Of a stretch of 64,000 nt of DNA, positions 33,905 to 42,782 are shown piece by piece. The DNA is taken from assembly GCF_017873555.1 (NCBI RefSeq), contig NZ_JAGGKE010000001.1, forward strand, positions 62,001 through 126,000, written 5' to 3'. The notes under the pieces were generated by a model. That model was not told where the DNA came from. It did no database searches and saw only the letters and a list, made by a program, of their open reading frames with translations. The position numbers were made by a program, and so were the translations under genes. The DNA is from Halorubrum trapanicum. GTDB lineage: Archaea > Halobacteriota > Halobacteria > Halobacteriales > Haloferacaceae. The first letter of the stretch is position 1. Each line of letters starts with the position of its first letter.

Positions 33905-35071
33905 TCAGTCCTCCCCCGGCGCCGGTTCCGCCTGAGCGTCGCCCGTCACCGAGCCGTCGATCCGATCGCTCCCGCGGACCGCGTCGAGGTCCGCGCGTGC
34001 GGCCTCCCGAATCTTGTCGGGGTCGACCGGGGCGTTCCCCCACGCCGGGAGCCGAGTGTCCGGACCGGGTTCGCCGAGCGCCTCGGCGTACGTCGCCACC
34101 TGCGAGCGCTCGTCGGAAGCGTCGTACGAGAGGCCGTTGAAGGCGGCGTCGGCGGCGTAGCCGTCGGTCAGCGTCGCCGCGGCCTCGCGGAACCGCTCGC
34201 CGAGATCGTCGTACTCCACGTCGACGCCGGCGTCCTCGACCGCGCGCAGCGTCGCCTCGCCGACCGCGCGGCTCATGTCCGCGAGGCCGGTCGGTCCCTC
34301 GACCGAGCGGTGGTCGTGTTCGTAGCGGCCCAGGTCGACCTGCGCGCTGTCGGCGAAGCCGGCGCGGCCGAACGCCTCGCCGAGCGTCCCGACCTCCAGC
34401 CCCCAGCCGCGCTGGACCCGGAGCCGCGAAGCGAGGTCGCTCGTCGCCGCGAACTCCCCGGCGAGCGCGTAGCGGAACGCGGAGAGGTACTCGAGCACGT
34501 CCGGCTGTCGACCGGGCGCGGCGTCGCCGAGCGCGCGGACGAGCGGCCGGAAGAAGAGCCTGAACAGCCGCCCGTACAGCGAGCCGTCCTCGACGCGGGC
34601 GTAGTACCCCTTCGAGAACGCGTAGCCGCGTCCCAGCGGGAACAGCAGCCGGTTCACGAACGCCGGCGAGTAGGTCTTCGTGTCGGCGTCGTGGACGACG
34701 ACGAACTCCTCGTCGAGCGCGCGGCCGAGGGCGAGCCACACGTCGCGGCCCTTCCCGCGCTCGCCGTCGAGTCCACGCGCCTCCAGCAGCGACGCGAGCC
34801 GGGGGCCGTCGCACCACAGCGTCTCGACGTCGAGTTCGAACCCGTCGAGCCACTCGGCGAACGGCCCGGCGCGGTCGGCGGACGCCCGAAGCGGGACGAT
34901 CACCCGAGCGGGGTCGACGGTCTCCAGCGTCGAGAGCACGCGCTCGGCCGCGAGCGTCCCGTACTCGCGCTCGGTCATCGGCACGACGACCGCGGCCCGG
35001 TCCGTCGGGGCGTCGGGCCGGTGGTCGGTCAACGCGTGAAGGGTCGTCACGCGCTCCTGTACGTACTCCAT
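33905..35071 (-). CDS. GT-A family glycosyltransferase (glucosyl-3-phosphoglycerate synthase-like)
   Basis: A 388-aa soluble GT-A glycosyltransferase. The N-terminus AAVVVPMTEREYGTLAAERVL starts the nucleotide-sugar domain, and VVVHDADTKTYSP carries the DxD motif for Mg2+-UDP/GDP-sugar. RLRVQRGWGLEVGTLGE and the following DLGRYEHDH are typical of glucosyl-3-phosphoglycerate synthase, which makes precursors of glucosylglycerate. In a halophile this would make a compatible solute, but a mannosyl variant is equally possible. Operon with the following 174-aa protein. Confidence 0.75.
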   Translation of the reverse strand: MEYVQERVTTLHALTDHRPDAPTDRAAVVVPMTEREYGTLAAERVLSTLETVDPARVIVPLRASADRAGPFAEWLDGFELDVETLWCDGPRLASLLEARGLDGERGKGRDVWLALGRALDEEFVVVHDADTKTYSPAFVNRLLFPLGRGYAFSKGYYARVEDGSLYGRLFRLFFRPLVRALGDAAPGRQPDVLEYLSAFRYALAGEFAATSDLASRLRVQRGWGLEVGTLGEAFGRAGFADSAQVDLGRYEHDHRSVEGPTGLADMSRAVGEATLRAVEDAGVDVEYDDLGERFREAAATLTDGYAADAAFNGLSYDASDERSQVATYAEALGEPGPDTRLPAWGNAPVDPDKIREAARADLDAVRGSDRIDGSVTGDAQAEPAPGED

Positions 35072-35172
35072 TTACCGATCACACGGGAGCGACGCCCAAA
35101 ACAGGTGCGGTACCACGGGCGCGTGCCCGGGACTGTGCCGGGCGCTCGTGCCGGGGCCCTGTTCCGAATCAG

Positions 35173-36357
35173 TCAGGCCGCGCGCGCCGCGCCCGCGGCG
35201 CCGCCGGGGACGCGGCCGAGCCGGTACAGGACCGCGTACGCGGCGACGAGGACCGCCAGCCCGCCGGCGAGCGCGAGGAAGACGGCGTCGTACGTCGCGC
35301 CCGCCTCGATCGCCTCGCCGACGACCCAGGAGCCGGCCGCCTGCGCGGACATCATCCCCGCGGAGAACATCGCGTACGCCGACGCGCGCGATTCGTCCGG
35401 CAGCGACGCCAGCAGGTACGTGTCGCCCGCCGGGAACAGCATGTGGATGGCGAAGCCGACGACGACGCTCGCGGCGATCACCGCCGCCAGCCCCTCGGCG
35501 ACGACGACGAGGCCGACCCCGCCGACGAACGCCGTGACGATGCCGAGCAGGTACGGGACGTGCGGGAGCCGGTCCGCGAGGTCGCCCGAGACGAGGAACG
35601 CCGGCACTCCGGCCGCGAAGATAACCGTCAGCAGGTTTCGAGCGGTCGCCCGCGGCAGGCCCTTGTCGATCATGTACAGCTCGTAGAAGTTGAACAGTCC
35701 CTGCCAGACGAAGCTCGTGAGTCCCATCAGCACGACGCCCGCGAGGATCAGCTTCCACTCGCCGCGCGCGGCCGCGAGGAAGTCGGTGTCGCCCGCGCCG
35801 GCGTCCGGGAGGTCGGTCCGCTTCGCGAGCGCGACGAACACGACCGTGCTGGCGGCCGCGGCGACCGCCAGCCCGTAGAAGGCGTACCGCCAGTCGTACC
35901 ACAGCGCGACGGTGACCGCGGGCGCGGCGATGACGGCGGCGAGCTGGCTCGCCATGCCGTGAACGCCCATCACGCGGCCGACGCGCCCGGGGAACAGCTC
36001 CGCGATGAACGGGTTCGCGGCCACGAAGTAGACGCCGGAGGCCAACCCGATAGCGAAGGCGGCGACCATCAGCGCGAGCACGCTCGGCGCGAGCGCGACG
36101 CCCAGCGCGCCCGCCGTCAGCATCGCGCCGGAGACGACGATCACGCGTCGCCGCGTGAAGCGCGTGAGCGCCCAGCCCGCGGGGATCCGCGGGGCGGCCG
36201 AGCCGAGCCACGCGAGCGTGACGATGAGACCGGCGGTCCCCTCGCGGATCCCGAACGCGTCGATGAACTCGCCCACGAGGGGCGCGAACACGACGCGCGC
36301 GAAGTTGACGAGGAACACCAGCGCGCAAAGCGATCCGAACAGCCGGGTCCGTGACAC
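35173..36357 (-). CDS. MFS transporter
   Basis: 394 aa from the GTG at 36355-36357, chosen because the first helix (LFGSLCALVFLVNFARVVFAPL) begins at once. Twelve hydrophobic segments are visible with a central loop at about residues 185-200. The loop-2 motif region reads GSAAPRIPAGWALTRFTRRRV. The substrate is unknown. Its upstream region consists of six tandem 25-bp repeats, unlike any other promoter in the window. Confidence 0.9.
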   Translation of the reverse strand: MSRTRLFGSLCALVFLVNFARVVFAPLVGEFIDAFGIREGTAGLIVTLAWLGSAAPRIPAGWALTRFTRRRVIVVSGAMLTAGALGVALAPSVLALMVAAFAIGLASGVYFVAANPFIAELFPGRVGRVMGVHGMASQLAAVIAAPAVTVALWYDWRYAFYGLAVAAAASTVVFVALAKRTDLPDAGAGDTDFLAAARGEWKLILAGVVLMGLTSFVWQGLFNFYELYMIDKGLPRATARNLLTVIFAAGVPAFLVSGDLADRLPHVPYLLGIVTAFVGGVGLVVVAEGLAAVIAASVVVGFAIHMLFPAGDTYLLASLPDESRASAYAMFSAGMMSAQAAGSWVVGEAIEAGATYDAVFLALAGGLAVLVAAYAVLYRLGRVPGGAAGAARAA

Positions 36358-36372
36358 GGGTGCGATTCCGCG

Positions 36373-36522
36373 CGCCCGGACACAAGCGTTGCGAAAGCGC
36401 CCGGACACGAGCGTTGCGAAAGCGCCCGGACACGAGCGTTGCGAAAGCGCCCGGACACGAGCGTTGCGAAAGCGCCCGGACACGAGCGTTGCGAAAGCGC
36501 TCGGACACAAGCGTCGCGAAGG
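36373..36522. repeat. Six tandem 25-bp repeats before the MFS gene
   Basis: Units start at 36373, 36398, 36423, 36448, 36473 and 36498, with a degenerate seventh at 36523. The unit core is CGCCCGGACACGAGCG followed by TTGCGAAAG. Units 2-5 are identical; units 1 and 6 carry point changes. The array begins 16 bp upstream of the MFS start codon and fills much of the space to the divergent zinc-finger gene. No protein frame over it looks real. It could be a multi-site operator or a minisatellite. Confidence 0.9.
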
Positions 36523-36623
36523 TGCCCGGGCGCGGACCCGGGAACCGCCCGTCGGTGGTGACGACCGCGCCGCCGCGCCTTCCGTCGGTTTCGGTCGTCG
36601 CGTCAGACCGGCGTCGTACGGGG

Positions 36624-36630
36624 TTTTTAT
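36624..36630 (+). promoter_or_regulatory. TATA-like box for the zinc-finger mini-protein
   Basis: TTTTTAT, 26-32 bp before the ATG at 36656; leaderless spacing. Confidence 0.55.
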
Positions 36631-36655
36631 CCGGCCCGACCCCGAACGCCGAGGT

Positions 36656-36826
36656 ATGAAATCCACGCGCAAGGGGCTCCGCGACGGCGACCTCGTCAAG
36701 GACACCTACGAGCGGCTCAACTGTGCCGACTGCGACCAGGTGTTGAAAAAGGAGAACGACCCGGACGAGGTGTTCTCGGTCCGGATCTGTCCGGAGTGCG
36801 GCGCCCGATTCAAGGAGCTTCGCTGA
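36656..36826 (+). CDS. HVO_0758-like zinc-finger mini-protein
   Basis: A 56-aa protein: MKSTRKGLRDGDLVKDTYER, then NCADCDQ and ICPECGARFKEL, giving two C-x2-C knuckles about 22 residues apart. This matches my memory of the HVO_0758 family of haloarchaeal zinc-finger micro-proteins. The binding partner is unknown. It is divergent from the MFS gene across the 25-bp repeat array. Confidence 0.85.
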   Translation: MKSTRKGLRDGDLVKDTYERLNCADCDQVLKKENDPDEVFSVRICPECGARFKELR

Positions 36827-36939
36827 CCGGCACCGTCCCCCGTTCGCCACCGTTCCGCTTCTGCCCCCTCCCCGCGTCTGTCGTCGCCCTCTCTCCGCTC
36901 TCCCACCGCGGTCGGTTCGTCGGCGTTCACCCCGCTCGC

Positions 36940-38295
36940 TCACGACTCGAACGCGGCCGCGACCGACTCCGTCACCGTCTGTGCCTCGTCCGTGATCATC
37001 TCGATCCAGCGGTACGCGGTGTACGCTTCGACCGCTCGACGGGCGTGCCGGTCGTCCGCCGCGAGGCTCTCGTCCGGCTCCGCGAACAGCGGGAGGAACT
37101 GCGCCGCGAGCCACCGGTTCAGCGGATTCTCGCTCCCCGCGAGCGACGCGGTCGATTCGATCGCCGCGCTGCGCGCCCCGCCGACCGCCTCGGCGTCTCC
37201 CGGAAACATCGTCTCGCCGTCCTCGATCCGCGCGGCGACGGCGTCGAGTCCTCGGAACCGAACGCGGGCGAGGAGGGTCCGCGCGAAGGCGGTCGCCGGG
37301 TGGTCCGGCTCGTAGTCGTCGACCGGAACCGGGTCGAACCGGAGGTCTTCGAACGTCCTGTGGGCCGCGTTGGAGAGCAGCGAGACGCTCGGCGCGCCGC
37401 GCGCGACGGGCCGGTCGTCGAGGAACGCTCCGGTCCCCGGGTACGAGCGGAGGCGATCGGTCTCCGCTCCGTGGAGTTCCCGAAGTCGGTCGCCGATCTC
37501 GCCGCCGAGGCGCTCCGCCTCCCGCCGGAGCGGCTCGGCGACCGGTTCCGAGTCGGCGAGCGACGCCCGATACCGGTCGCGGAGGTACCGACCTGCCTCG
37601 ACGTACGACTGGACTCGCTCGACGTCGCCGACCGACTCGCCGGTCCGAATCGGGTTCGCTCGGTCCGTCGGTCCCGCGCTCCCGCCGACTAGGGTCCGTC
37701 GCCGCGACTCGTCGTACCAGCGCTCGATCGGTCCGTAGACCGCGGCGCCGGCGAGCGGCTCCGTCGCGGACCCGGGTAGCGTCTCCAGCGTGTCGGCCGC
37801 CCGTCGACGAACCGTCCCGACGTCCGCGGCGACCGCCTCCGGCTCGCCCGCGGCGGTCACGCCGGCCCAGGTGCCGACGGCGGTCGCGGCGTGGTCCCGC
37901 GCCGCGGCGTACCGCTCCGCGGCCCGTAGCGGCGGAAGCGACTCCTCGGCGCCCGGAAGCGCCTCGCGGGCAGCCGCCCGCTCCGTCTCGATCTGTTCCC
38001 GGATCTCGCCGTTCGGGAGCGTCTCCGCGGTCAGCGGCTCCGGTATCGGGCTGAGCAGGCGGTCGACGCGGTCGGCGAACGCGGCCGCGATCCCGGACTC
38101 GACGTCGACGGGGACGAGCCGAGGCCGCTCCGGGACCGGCTCGTCGAACTCGCGAGCGACGTTCCCGACGTCGAGCGACGGCGGGTCGTCCCAGAACCGC
38201 GGCTCGCTTTCGCTGCCCGAACAGCCGGCGAGCGAACCGAGCGCGAGCGCCCCGGCGGCCGCGAGCGCGCCGCGTCGGGTGAGTCGGTCCGTCAT
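36940..38295 (-). CDS. Tat lipoprotein of unknown function, 451 aa
   Basis: The N-terminus TRRGALAAAGALALGSLAGC is a twin-arginine-type signal with a lipobox. The rest is almost wholly helical, with Arg/Glu/Ala-rich heptad-like stretches and repeated ERLGGEIGDRLREL-like segments; no catalytic motif is seen. Its ATG overlaps the stop of the upstream lipoprotein gene (ATGA), so the two probably form one surface complex. I do not recognise a family. Confidence 0.75.
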   Translation of the reverse strand: MTDRLTRRGALAAAGALALGSLAGCSGSESEPRFWDDPPSLDVGNVAREFDEPVPERPRLVPVDVESGIAAAFADRVDRLLSPIPEPLTAETLPNGEIREQIETERAAAREALPGAEESLPPLRAAERYAAARDHAATAVGTWAGVTAAGEPEAVAADVGTVRRRAADTLETLPGSATEPLAGAAVYGPIERWYDESRRRTLVGGSAGPTDRANPIRTGESVGDVERVQSYVEAGRYLRDRYRASLADSEPVAEPLRREAERLGGEIGDRLRELHGAETDRLRSYPGTGAFLDDRPVARGAPSVSLLSNAAHRTFEDLRFDPVPVDDYEPDHPATAFARTLLARVRFRGLDAVAARIEDGETMFPGDAEAVGGARSAAIESTASLAGSENPLNRWLAAQFLPLFAEPDESLAADDRHARRAVEAYTAYRWIEMITDEAQTVTESVAAAFES

Positions 38296-38954
38296 CGGGA
38301 GTCACCCCCCTCGTCGATCGCCGTCTCGTTTCCGGGCACGGTCGCGTTCGCGTCGATCACCGCGTAGTCGGTCCCGGTGGTCTGACAGGGTGCGTGCCCG
38401 CTGGAGCCGGAGCCGGTGAGCCGCCCGTCGAGCGCGACCGGAAGCCGGAAGAGCAGTCCGAGGGCGACCCGCGTGTCGGCCTCGCACGCCTCGTCCGGCG
38501 GTCGAAGCTCTCGGCAGTACTCGTACTCGACGTGGCCGGGATCCCACGAGACCGACTGAATCTCGAGGCGCTGACACGACTCGACGCCGGCGCGCGCGAC
38601 GTACACGGTCTCCGCGTCGTAGTCGGTCTCGTCGAGGAACGACCGGACGCGCTCGCGGGCCGCGTCGGCGACGCCCTCGGCGACCAGCAGGTCGGCCGCC
38701 CGGGCCGCGCTCGCGACGAGTTCGCGCCCGACGGAGACCGGTTCGCCCTCGTCGTTCGTCTCGCTCCCGTCGACGAGGACGGTCTCGCCGTCCGGGTTCC
38801 GGACCTTCAGCACGGTCGGGTCGGGTTCCGTGCCGGAGACCCGTCGCCGGGCGGATTCCGATTCCGGGTCGTCAGCGCCGCCGAGACACCCGCCGAGGGC
38901 GCCGAGCGCACCGAAGGAGAGGCTACCGAGGAGGGATCGCCGCGTGGGGGACAT
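38292..38954 (-). CDS. Tat lipoprotein of unknown function, 220 aa
   Basis: From the ATG at 38954: MSPTRRSLLGSLSFGALGALGGC is a Tat lipoprotein signal. The mature part has TVLKVRNPDGETVLVDGSE, a helical ELVASAARAADLLVAEGVAD segment, and four conserved-looking Cys (ESCQRLE, YEYCREL, DEACEAD, APCQTT) that could form disulfides outside the cell. I do not recognise a family. It is the first gene of a two-gene lipoprotein operon. Confidence 0.75.
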   Translation of the reverse strand: MSPTRRSLLGSLSFGALGALGGCLGGADDPESESARRRVSGTEPDPTVLKVRNPDGETVLVDGSETNDEGEPVSVGRELVASAARAADLLVAEGVADAARERVRSFLDETDYDAETVYVARAGVESCQRLEIQSVSWDPGHVEYEYCRELRPPDEACEADTRVALGLLFRLPVALDGRLTGSGSSGHAPCQTTGTDYAVIDANATVPGNETAIDEGGDSR

Positions 38955-39008
38955 GCGCCCGGATTGGACCGGTTCCGACAAACGCTTTGTGGCCTCCGGT
39001 TCCCGCGG

Positions 39009-40121
39009 TCACTCGAAGACGGCGTCGAACGCGGACGCGCCGAGCGGGTCGAACGTGCCGGCCGCGACGTTCTCGCGCACGTGGTCGGGGTCGGTCGTCC
39101 CCACCAGCGACGAGGTGACGCCCGGCGCGCTCCGCGCGAAGTTGAGCGCGCGCTGGGCCGGGGTCTCCCCCGCGAGGGTCGCGTCGACCTCGGCGGGGAT
39201 CGCGCCCTCGACCGCCAGGTCTCCCTGCCCGATGCTCGCGCTCGTCACCACCGAGAGCCCGGCCGCGTGGGCGAACTCGAGCGTCGAGACGGGTCCGTCG
39301 GCGTCCGAATCGGGGGGCGCGGGCTGGTTCCGCCGGGTGAACGCGTCCGCCATCGCGACGTTGAAGGGAAGCTGGATCGCCTCGAACCCGTGGTCGTCGT
39401 CGGGACCGACCGCCTCGCCGGCCGCCTCGGCCCGCGAGAGGACCGCCGCGAGCGAGAGGTGGTCGTCGGTCTCGGGCGGGACGCGGAACGCGTCCCACGT
39501 CGCGACGCCGTAGGCGCCGATATCGCCCGCGGTGCGCCGGCGTTCGAGGGTCTCGAAGGCGGCTTCGAGCGCGTCGTACACGTCCTCCCGCGAGCGGACG
39601 GCGAGCTGCGTCTCCGGGTTGTGGACGTAAAAGCAGTCGACCGAGTCGAGACCGAGCCGGTCGAGCGAGCGGTCCAGCGACCACTCCAGGTAGTCGGGCG
39701 TCATCGCGTGCGCGCCGTTCGCGAGGTCGTCGGGTTCGACGACCCCCGGATCGACGAAGCGCTCGCGGACGTACGCGCTCGGGTCGGCCGGTCGCTCGCC
39801 GTCGAACGGGAGGAATCCCCCCTTCGTCGCGACGACCACGGACTCGCGGTCGACGGGCGCGTCGCGGAGCGCCTCGCCGACGACGCGCTCGGCGCGGCCG
39901 CAGCGGTAGTTCGCGGCGGTGTCGACGTGGTTCACCCCCGACCGGAGCGCCAGTCCGATCGACTCGCGGGAGGCGTCGTCGACCGCGGGCGTCGGCTCGC
40001 CGAGGTACGTCCCGATCCCGACGCTGGAGGCGACGCCCGGTCCGAACCGCCGGAAGTACGTCCGGCCGAAGGCGTCGCCGAACCGGTTCCGGTACCCCCA
40101 GAGCGCCTCGCGAGTCGCCAT
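39009..40121 (-). CDS. Aldo/keto reductase family protein
   Basis: A 370-aa TIM-barrel AKR. The catalytic tetrad region is visible as GVNHVDTAANYRCGRAERVVGEAL (Asp, Tyr), VVVATKGGF (Lys) and DCFYVHNPE (His). The C-terminal SAPGVTSSLVGTTDPDHVRENV forms the NAD(P)H pocket. It probably reduces aldehydes or sugars; the substrate is unknown. It is monocistronic, beside the lipoprotein operon. Confidence 0.92.
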   Translation of the reverse strand: MATREALWGYRNRFGDAFGRTYFRRFGPGVASSVGIGTYLGEPTPAVDDASRESIGLALRSGVNHVDTAANYRCGRAERVVGEALRDAPVDRESVVVATKGGFLPFDGERPADPSAYVRERFVDPGVVEPDDLANGAHAMTPDYLEWSLDRSLDRLGLDSVDCFYVHNPETQLAVRSREDVYDALEAAFETLERRRTAGDIGAYGVATWDAFRVPPETDDHLSLAAVLSRAEAAGEAVGPDDDHGFEAIQLPFNVAMADAFTRRNQPAPPDSDADGPVSTLEFAHAAGLSVVTSASIGQGDLAVEGAIPAEVDATLAGETPAQRALNFARSAPGVTSSLVGTTDPDHVRENVAAGTFDPLGASAFDAVFE

Positions 40122-40278
40122 ACGCTTTCCTCGGCGCGGCCGGAATAAAAACCGCCCGCGTCGGTCCCGCCCGATCGCCCGGCGACGGATAGCGCCCTTG
40201 ACGCGTTCGTGCGACGGAGGTGCCCTCGACGCGTTCGGGCGGATCGCGTGTGCGTCAGACGCTCGCACGACGCAACGA

Positions 40279-40284
40279 CTATAC
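40279..40284 (+). promoter_or_regulatory. TATA-like box for dacZ
   Basis: CTATAC, 25-30 bp before the ATG at 40309; leaderless spacing for the dacZ-mscS operon. Confidence 0.55.
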
Positions 40285-40308
40285 GGATTCCTGCTGTCGG
40301 GTCCGGTA

Positions 40309-41118
40309 ATGGCCTCGCTCACCGACCACCTGGCGGACCTCGTCGCGGACGTGGACGCCACGCTGCTGTTCTCGCCGACGAGTTCGTTTCACGAGCGGTT
40401 CGCGGACGACGAGGTCGAGGTCGTCGTCGTCGCGCCCGACAACGACGTCGACGCCGAGACGTTCGTCGAACTCCCGCTCCCGTTCGACAACGTCAAAGAC
40501 CGGATCCGGTTCGGCATCGAGGGCGCGATGGACGAGGGCCTCCTCGCCGAGGGCGACGAGGTCGCCTGCGTCGCCTCCGTGTTCGACGGCGGGTCGGACG
40601 CGGTGATCCGCGTCACCGTCGACGAGGGGATCCACACCGGCATCTACGACCTGTTCGTCAACTCCCGGGCGGAGCCGAGCGTCATCCGCGACGTGTTCGA
40701 GGTCGCGATCGAACTCGGACAGAAGGGACAGAAGGGGAAGCCGGTGGGCGCGCTGTTCGTCGTCGGCGACGCGGGGAAGGTGATGAACAAGTCGCGGCCG
40801 CTGTCGTACAACCCCTTCGAGAAGAGCCACGTCCACGTCGGCGACCCCATCGTGAACGTAATGCTCAAGGAGTTCTCGCGGCTGGACGGGGCGTTCGTCG
40901 TCTCCGACTCCGGGAAGATCGTCTCGGCGTACCGCTACCTTGAACCCGCCGCCGAGGGAGTCGACATCCCGAAGGGGCTTGGCGCGCGCCACATGTCCGG
41001 CGCCGCGATCACCCGCGACACCAACTCGACCTCCATCGTGCTCTCCGAGTCGGACGGCCTCGTCCGGGCGTTCAAGGCCGGCGAGCTCGTCTTGGAGATC
41101 GATCCGGAGGAGTACTGA
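40309..41118 (+). CDS. dacZ: Diadenylate cyclase DacZ
   Basis: 269 aa. The C-terminal DAC domain shows VHVGDPIVNVMLKEFSRLDGAFVVS (DGA motif) and GLGARHMSGAAITRDT (the RHR-type motif, here RHM), then SDGLVRAFK. It makes c-di-AMP from two ATP. Archaeal DacZ is essential and tightly controlled in Haloferax and links c-di-AMP to osmoregulation. The next gene, a mechanosensitive channel, starts 3 bp after the stop, matching that role. Confidence 0.93.
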   Translation: MASLTDHLADLVADVDATLLFSPTSSFHERFADDEVEVVVVAPDNDVDAETFVELPLPFDNVKDRIRFGIEGAMDEGLLAEGDEVACVASVFDGGSDAVIRVTVDEGIHTGIYDLFVNSRAEPSVIRDVFEVAIELGQKGQKGKPVGALFVVGDAGKVMNKSRPLSYNPFEKSHVHVGDPIVNVMLKEFSRLDGAFVVSDSGKIVSAYRYLEPAAEGVDIPKGLGARHMSGAAITRDTNSTSIVLSESDGLVRAFKAGELVLEIDPEEY

Positions 41119-41121
41119 CAG

Positions 41122-41910
41122 ATGTCAGCGGTCCCGACCGCCCTCTCCGAGTTCGTACGCGTCGTCCCCGACCGGCTCTGGCTGGCGCTTTTCGTCCTCG
41201 TCGTCGGGCTGGTGTTGGCGTACCTCGTCGGCGTGATCAACCGCCGGCTGCTCCGCCGCGCCGGCGTCCCCGAGGTGATCGAGGGGACGGCCTTCGAGCG
41301 GACGGCCCGCGAGTTCGACACCTCGACGGTCCGGATCTTGGCGCAGCTGTCGAGCTACTTCATCGTCGCCGTCACCGTCATCGTCGTCCTGACCGTCGCG
41401 GACGTGAACTACCTCGAACAGTTCTGGTCGGGCGTCGCCGCGTTCCTCCCGCGGCTGTTCGTCGCCGCGCTCGTCCTCATCGTCGGCGTCGTCGTCGGCG
41501 ACAAGACGGAGCTGCTCGTCGCGGAGCGCCTCCGCGGGGTCAAGCTCCCCGAACTCGGCGTGCTGCCGACGCTCGTGAACTACAGCGTGGTGTACGTCGC
41601 CGCGCTCATCGCGCTCGGACAGGTCGGCGTCCAGACGCTCGCGCTCATCGTGCTGCTCGCGGCGTACGCGTTCGCGGTCGTGCTGTTCGCCGCGCTCGCG
41701 ACGAAGGACCTGGTCGCCTCGGCCGCCGCCGGCGTCTTCCTCCTCCTCCGGCAGCCGTACGGTATCGGCGACGAGGTCCGGGTCGCGGGCGAGCGCGGCG
41801 TCGTCCAAGAGGTCGACCTGTTCGTCACGCACATCGAGACGGACGGCGAGGAACACGTGGTCCCGAACCACGCGGTGTTCCGGAACGGAATCGTTCTCAT
41901 CCGAGAGTAG
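41122..41910 (+). CDS. mscS: MscS-family mechanosensitive channel, short form
   Basis: A 262-aa protein with about five membrane helices and the pore-lining TM3 stretch followed by ATKDLVASAAAGVFLLLRQPYGIGDEVRVAGERGVVQEVDLFVTHI, the MscS beta domain. It ends soon after PNHAVFRNGIV, so the C-terminal cage domain is missing. It releases solutes on hypo-osmotic shock. It is cotranscribed with dacZ and therefore a likely partner of c-di-AMP signalling. Confidence 0.9.
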   Translation: MSAVPTALSEFVRVVPDRLWLALFVLVVGLVLAYLVGVINRRLLRRAGVPEVIEGTAFERTAREFDTSTVRILAQLSSYFIVAVTVIVVLTVADVNYLEQFWSGVAAFLPRLFVAALVLIVGVVVGDKTELLVAERLRGVKLPELGVLPTLVNYSVVYVAALIALGQVGVQTLALIVLLAAYAFAVVLFAALATKDLVASAAAGVFLLLRQPYGIGDEVRVAGERGVVQEVDLFVTHIETDGEEHVVPNHAVFRNGIVLIRE

Positions 41911-42017
41911 CGTCGCCGTCCCGGCTGAACGCGGCAATCACGGTTTTCCCGTCCCCTCTTCTCACGTCGTGAAAGTCGTTGACACCCTATAACCCGACGC
42001 GGCGACAACGTCGAGAC

Positions 42018-42683
42018 ATGACTCCCGATACCGCGAGCGTCGCCTGCGACGGCTGGGACGGTAGCGAGTGCGAGGGGACGCCGCACTGCCCGCCGCGCTG
42101 TCCGCGGTTCGTCGACAAGGCGGGCGCGCGCTGGACGGTCCGGCCCGCGGTCGACGCCGACGAGCCGTTCCTCGCGGAGATGTACGAGCGGTTCGACCGG
42201 GCCGACCGCGCGCAGGGGCTCCCGCCCGTGAGCCGCAGTCGCTGCGCCGAGTGGATTCGGTCGATGCTGACCGAGGGGAACAACGTCGTCGCGGAGCGGG
42301 ACGGCGAGCTCTTCGGCCACGCGATGTACACGCCGACCGACGCCGCGGTCCCCGAACTCGCGGTCTTCGTCCACCCCGACGCGCAGGACCGCGGCGTGGG
42401 GACGGAGCTGTGCCGGCACGTGATCGCCAACGCCGCCTCGGCCGGCCGCGAGGGAATCGAACTCCACGTCGAGACCGGCAACCGCGTCGCCCGGAACGTC
42501 TACCGGACGGTCGGCTTCGAGGTCGTCGAGCGCCGCGGGGACCTCCGGATGCGCCTCGACCTCGACGACCCGGTCGCGGCCGAGGTCCGCTGGCCGCCGC
42601 TCGCCCGCGAGGGACCGACCGAGTCGCTGCTCGAAGCGCCGTCCGTCGACGCCGCGCCGGCACCGTCGCCGGCGGACGACTGA
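42018..42683 (+). CDS. GNAT N-acetyltransferase with Cys-rich N-terminus
   Basis: 221 aa. Residues 9-29 hold four Cys and one His in ACDGWDGSECEGTPHCPPRC, a possible zinc knuckle. The GNAT core follows: WTVRPAVDADEPFLAEMY, FVHPDAQDRGVGTELCRHVI (acetyl-CoA loop Q/R-x-x-G-x-G) and NRVARNVYRTVGFEVVE. The C-terminal tail is Pro/Ala-rich. The substrate is unknown. It is monocistronic. Confidence 0.85.
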   Translation: MTPDTASVACDGWDGSECEGTPHCPPRCPRFVDKAGARWTVRPAVDADEPFLAEMYERFDRADRAQGLPPVSRSRCAEWIRSMLTEGNNVVAERDGELFGHAMYTPTDAAVPELAVFVHPDAQDRGVGTELCRHVIANAASAGREGIELHVETGNRVARNVYRTVGFEVVERRGDLRMRLDLDDPVAAEVRWPPLAREGPTESLLEAPSVDAAPAPSPADD

Positions 42684-42782
42684 GGGGCGCGTTCGCCGGC
42701 GGACGACTGAATGGCTCCCCGCTGCTTTCGTCTCGTCGCCACCGCAACCGTTAGGCCCCGCCGACCCCAGGGTACCGTAACC

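Noticed and set aside
36373-36522. Tandem array considered as a CRISPR
   Set aside because: Units are contiguous with no spacers and there are no cas genes in the window.
36351-36659. Frame with repeated peptide across the 25-bp array
   Set aside because: A 25-bp period is not a multiple of three, so the peptide changes frame every unit; the pattern is a DNA repeat rather than a protein repeat.
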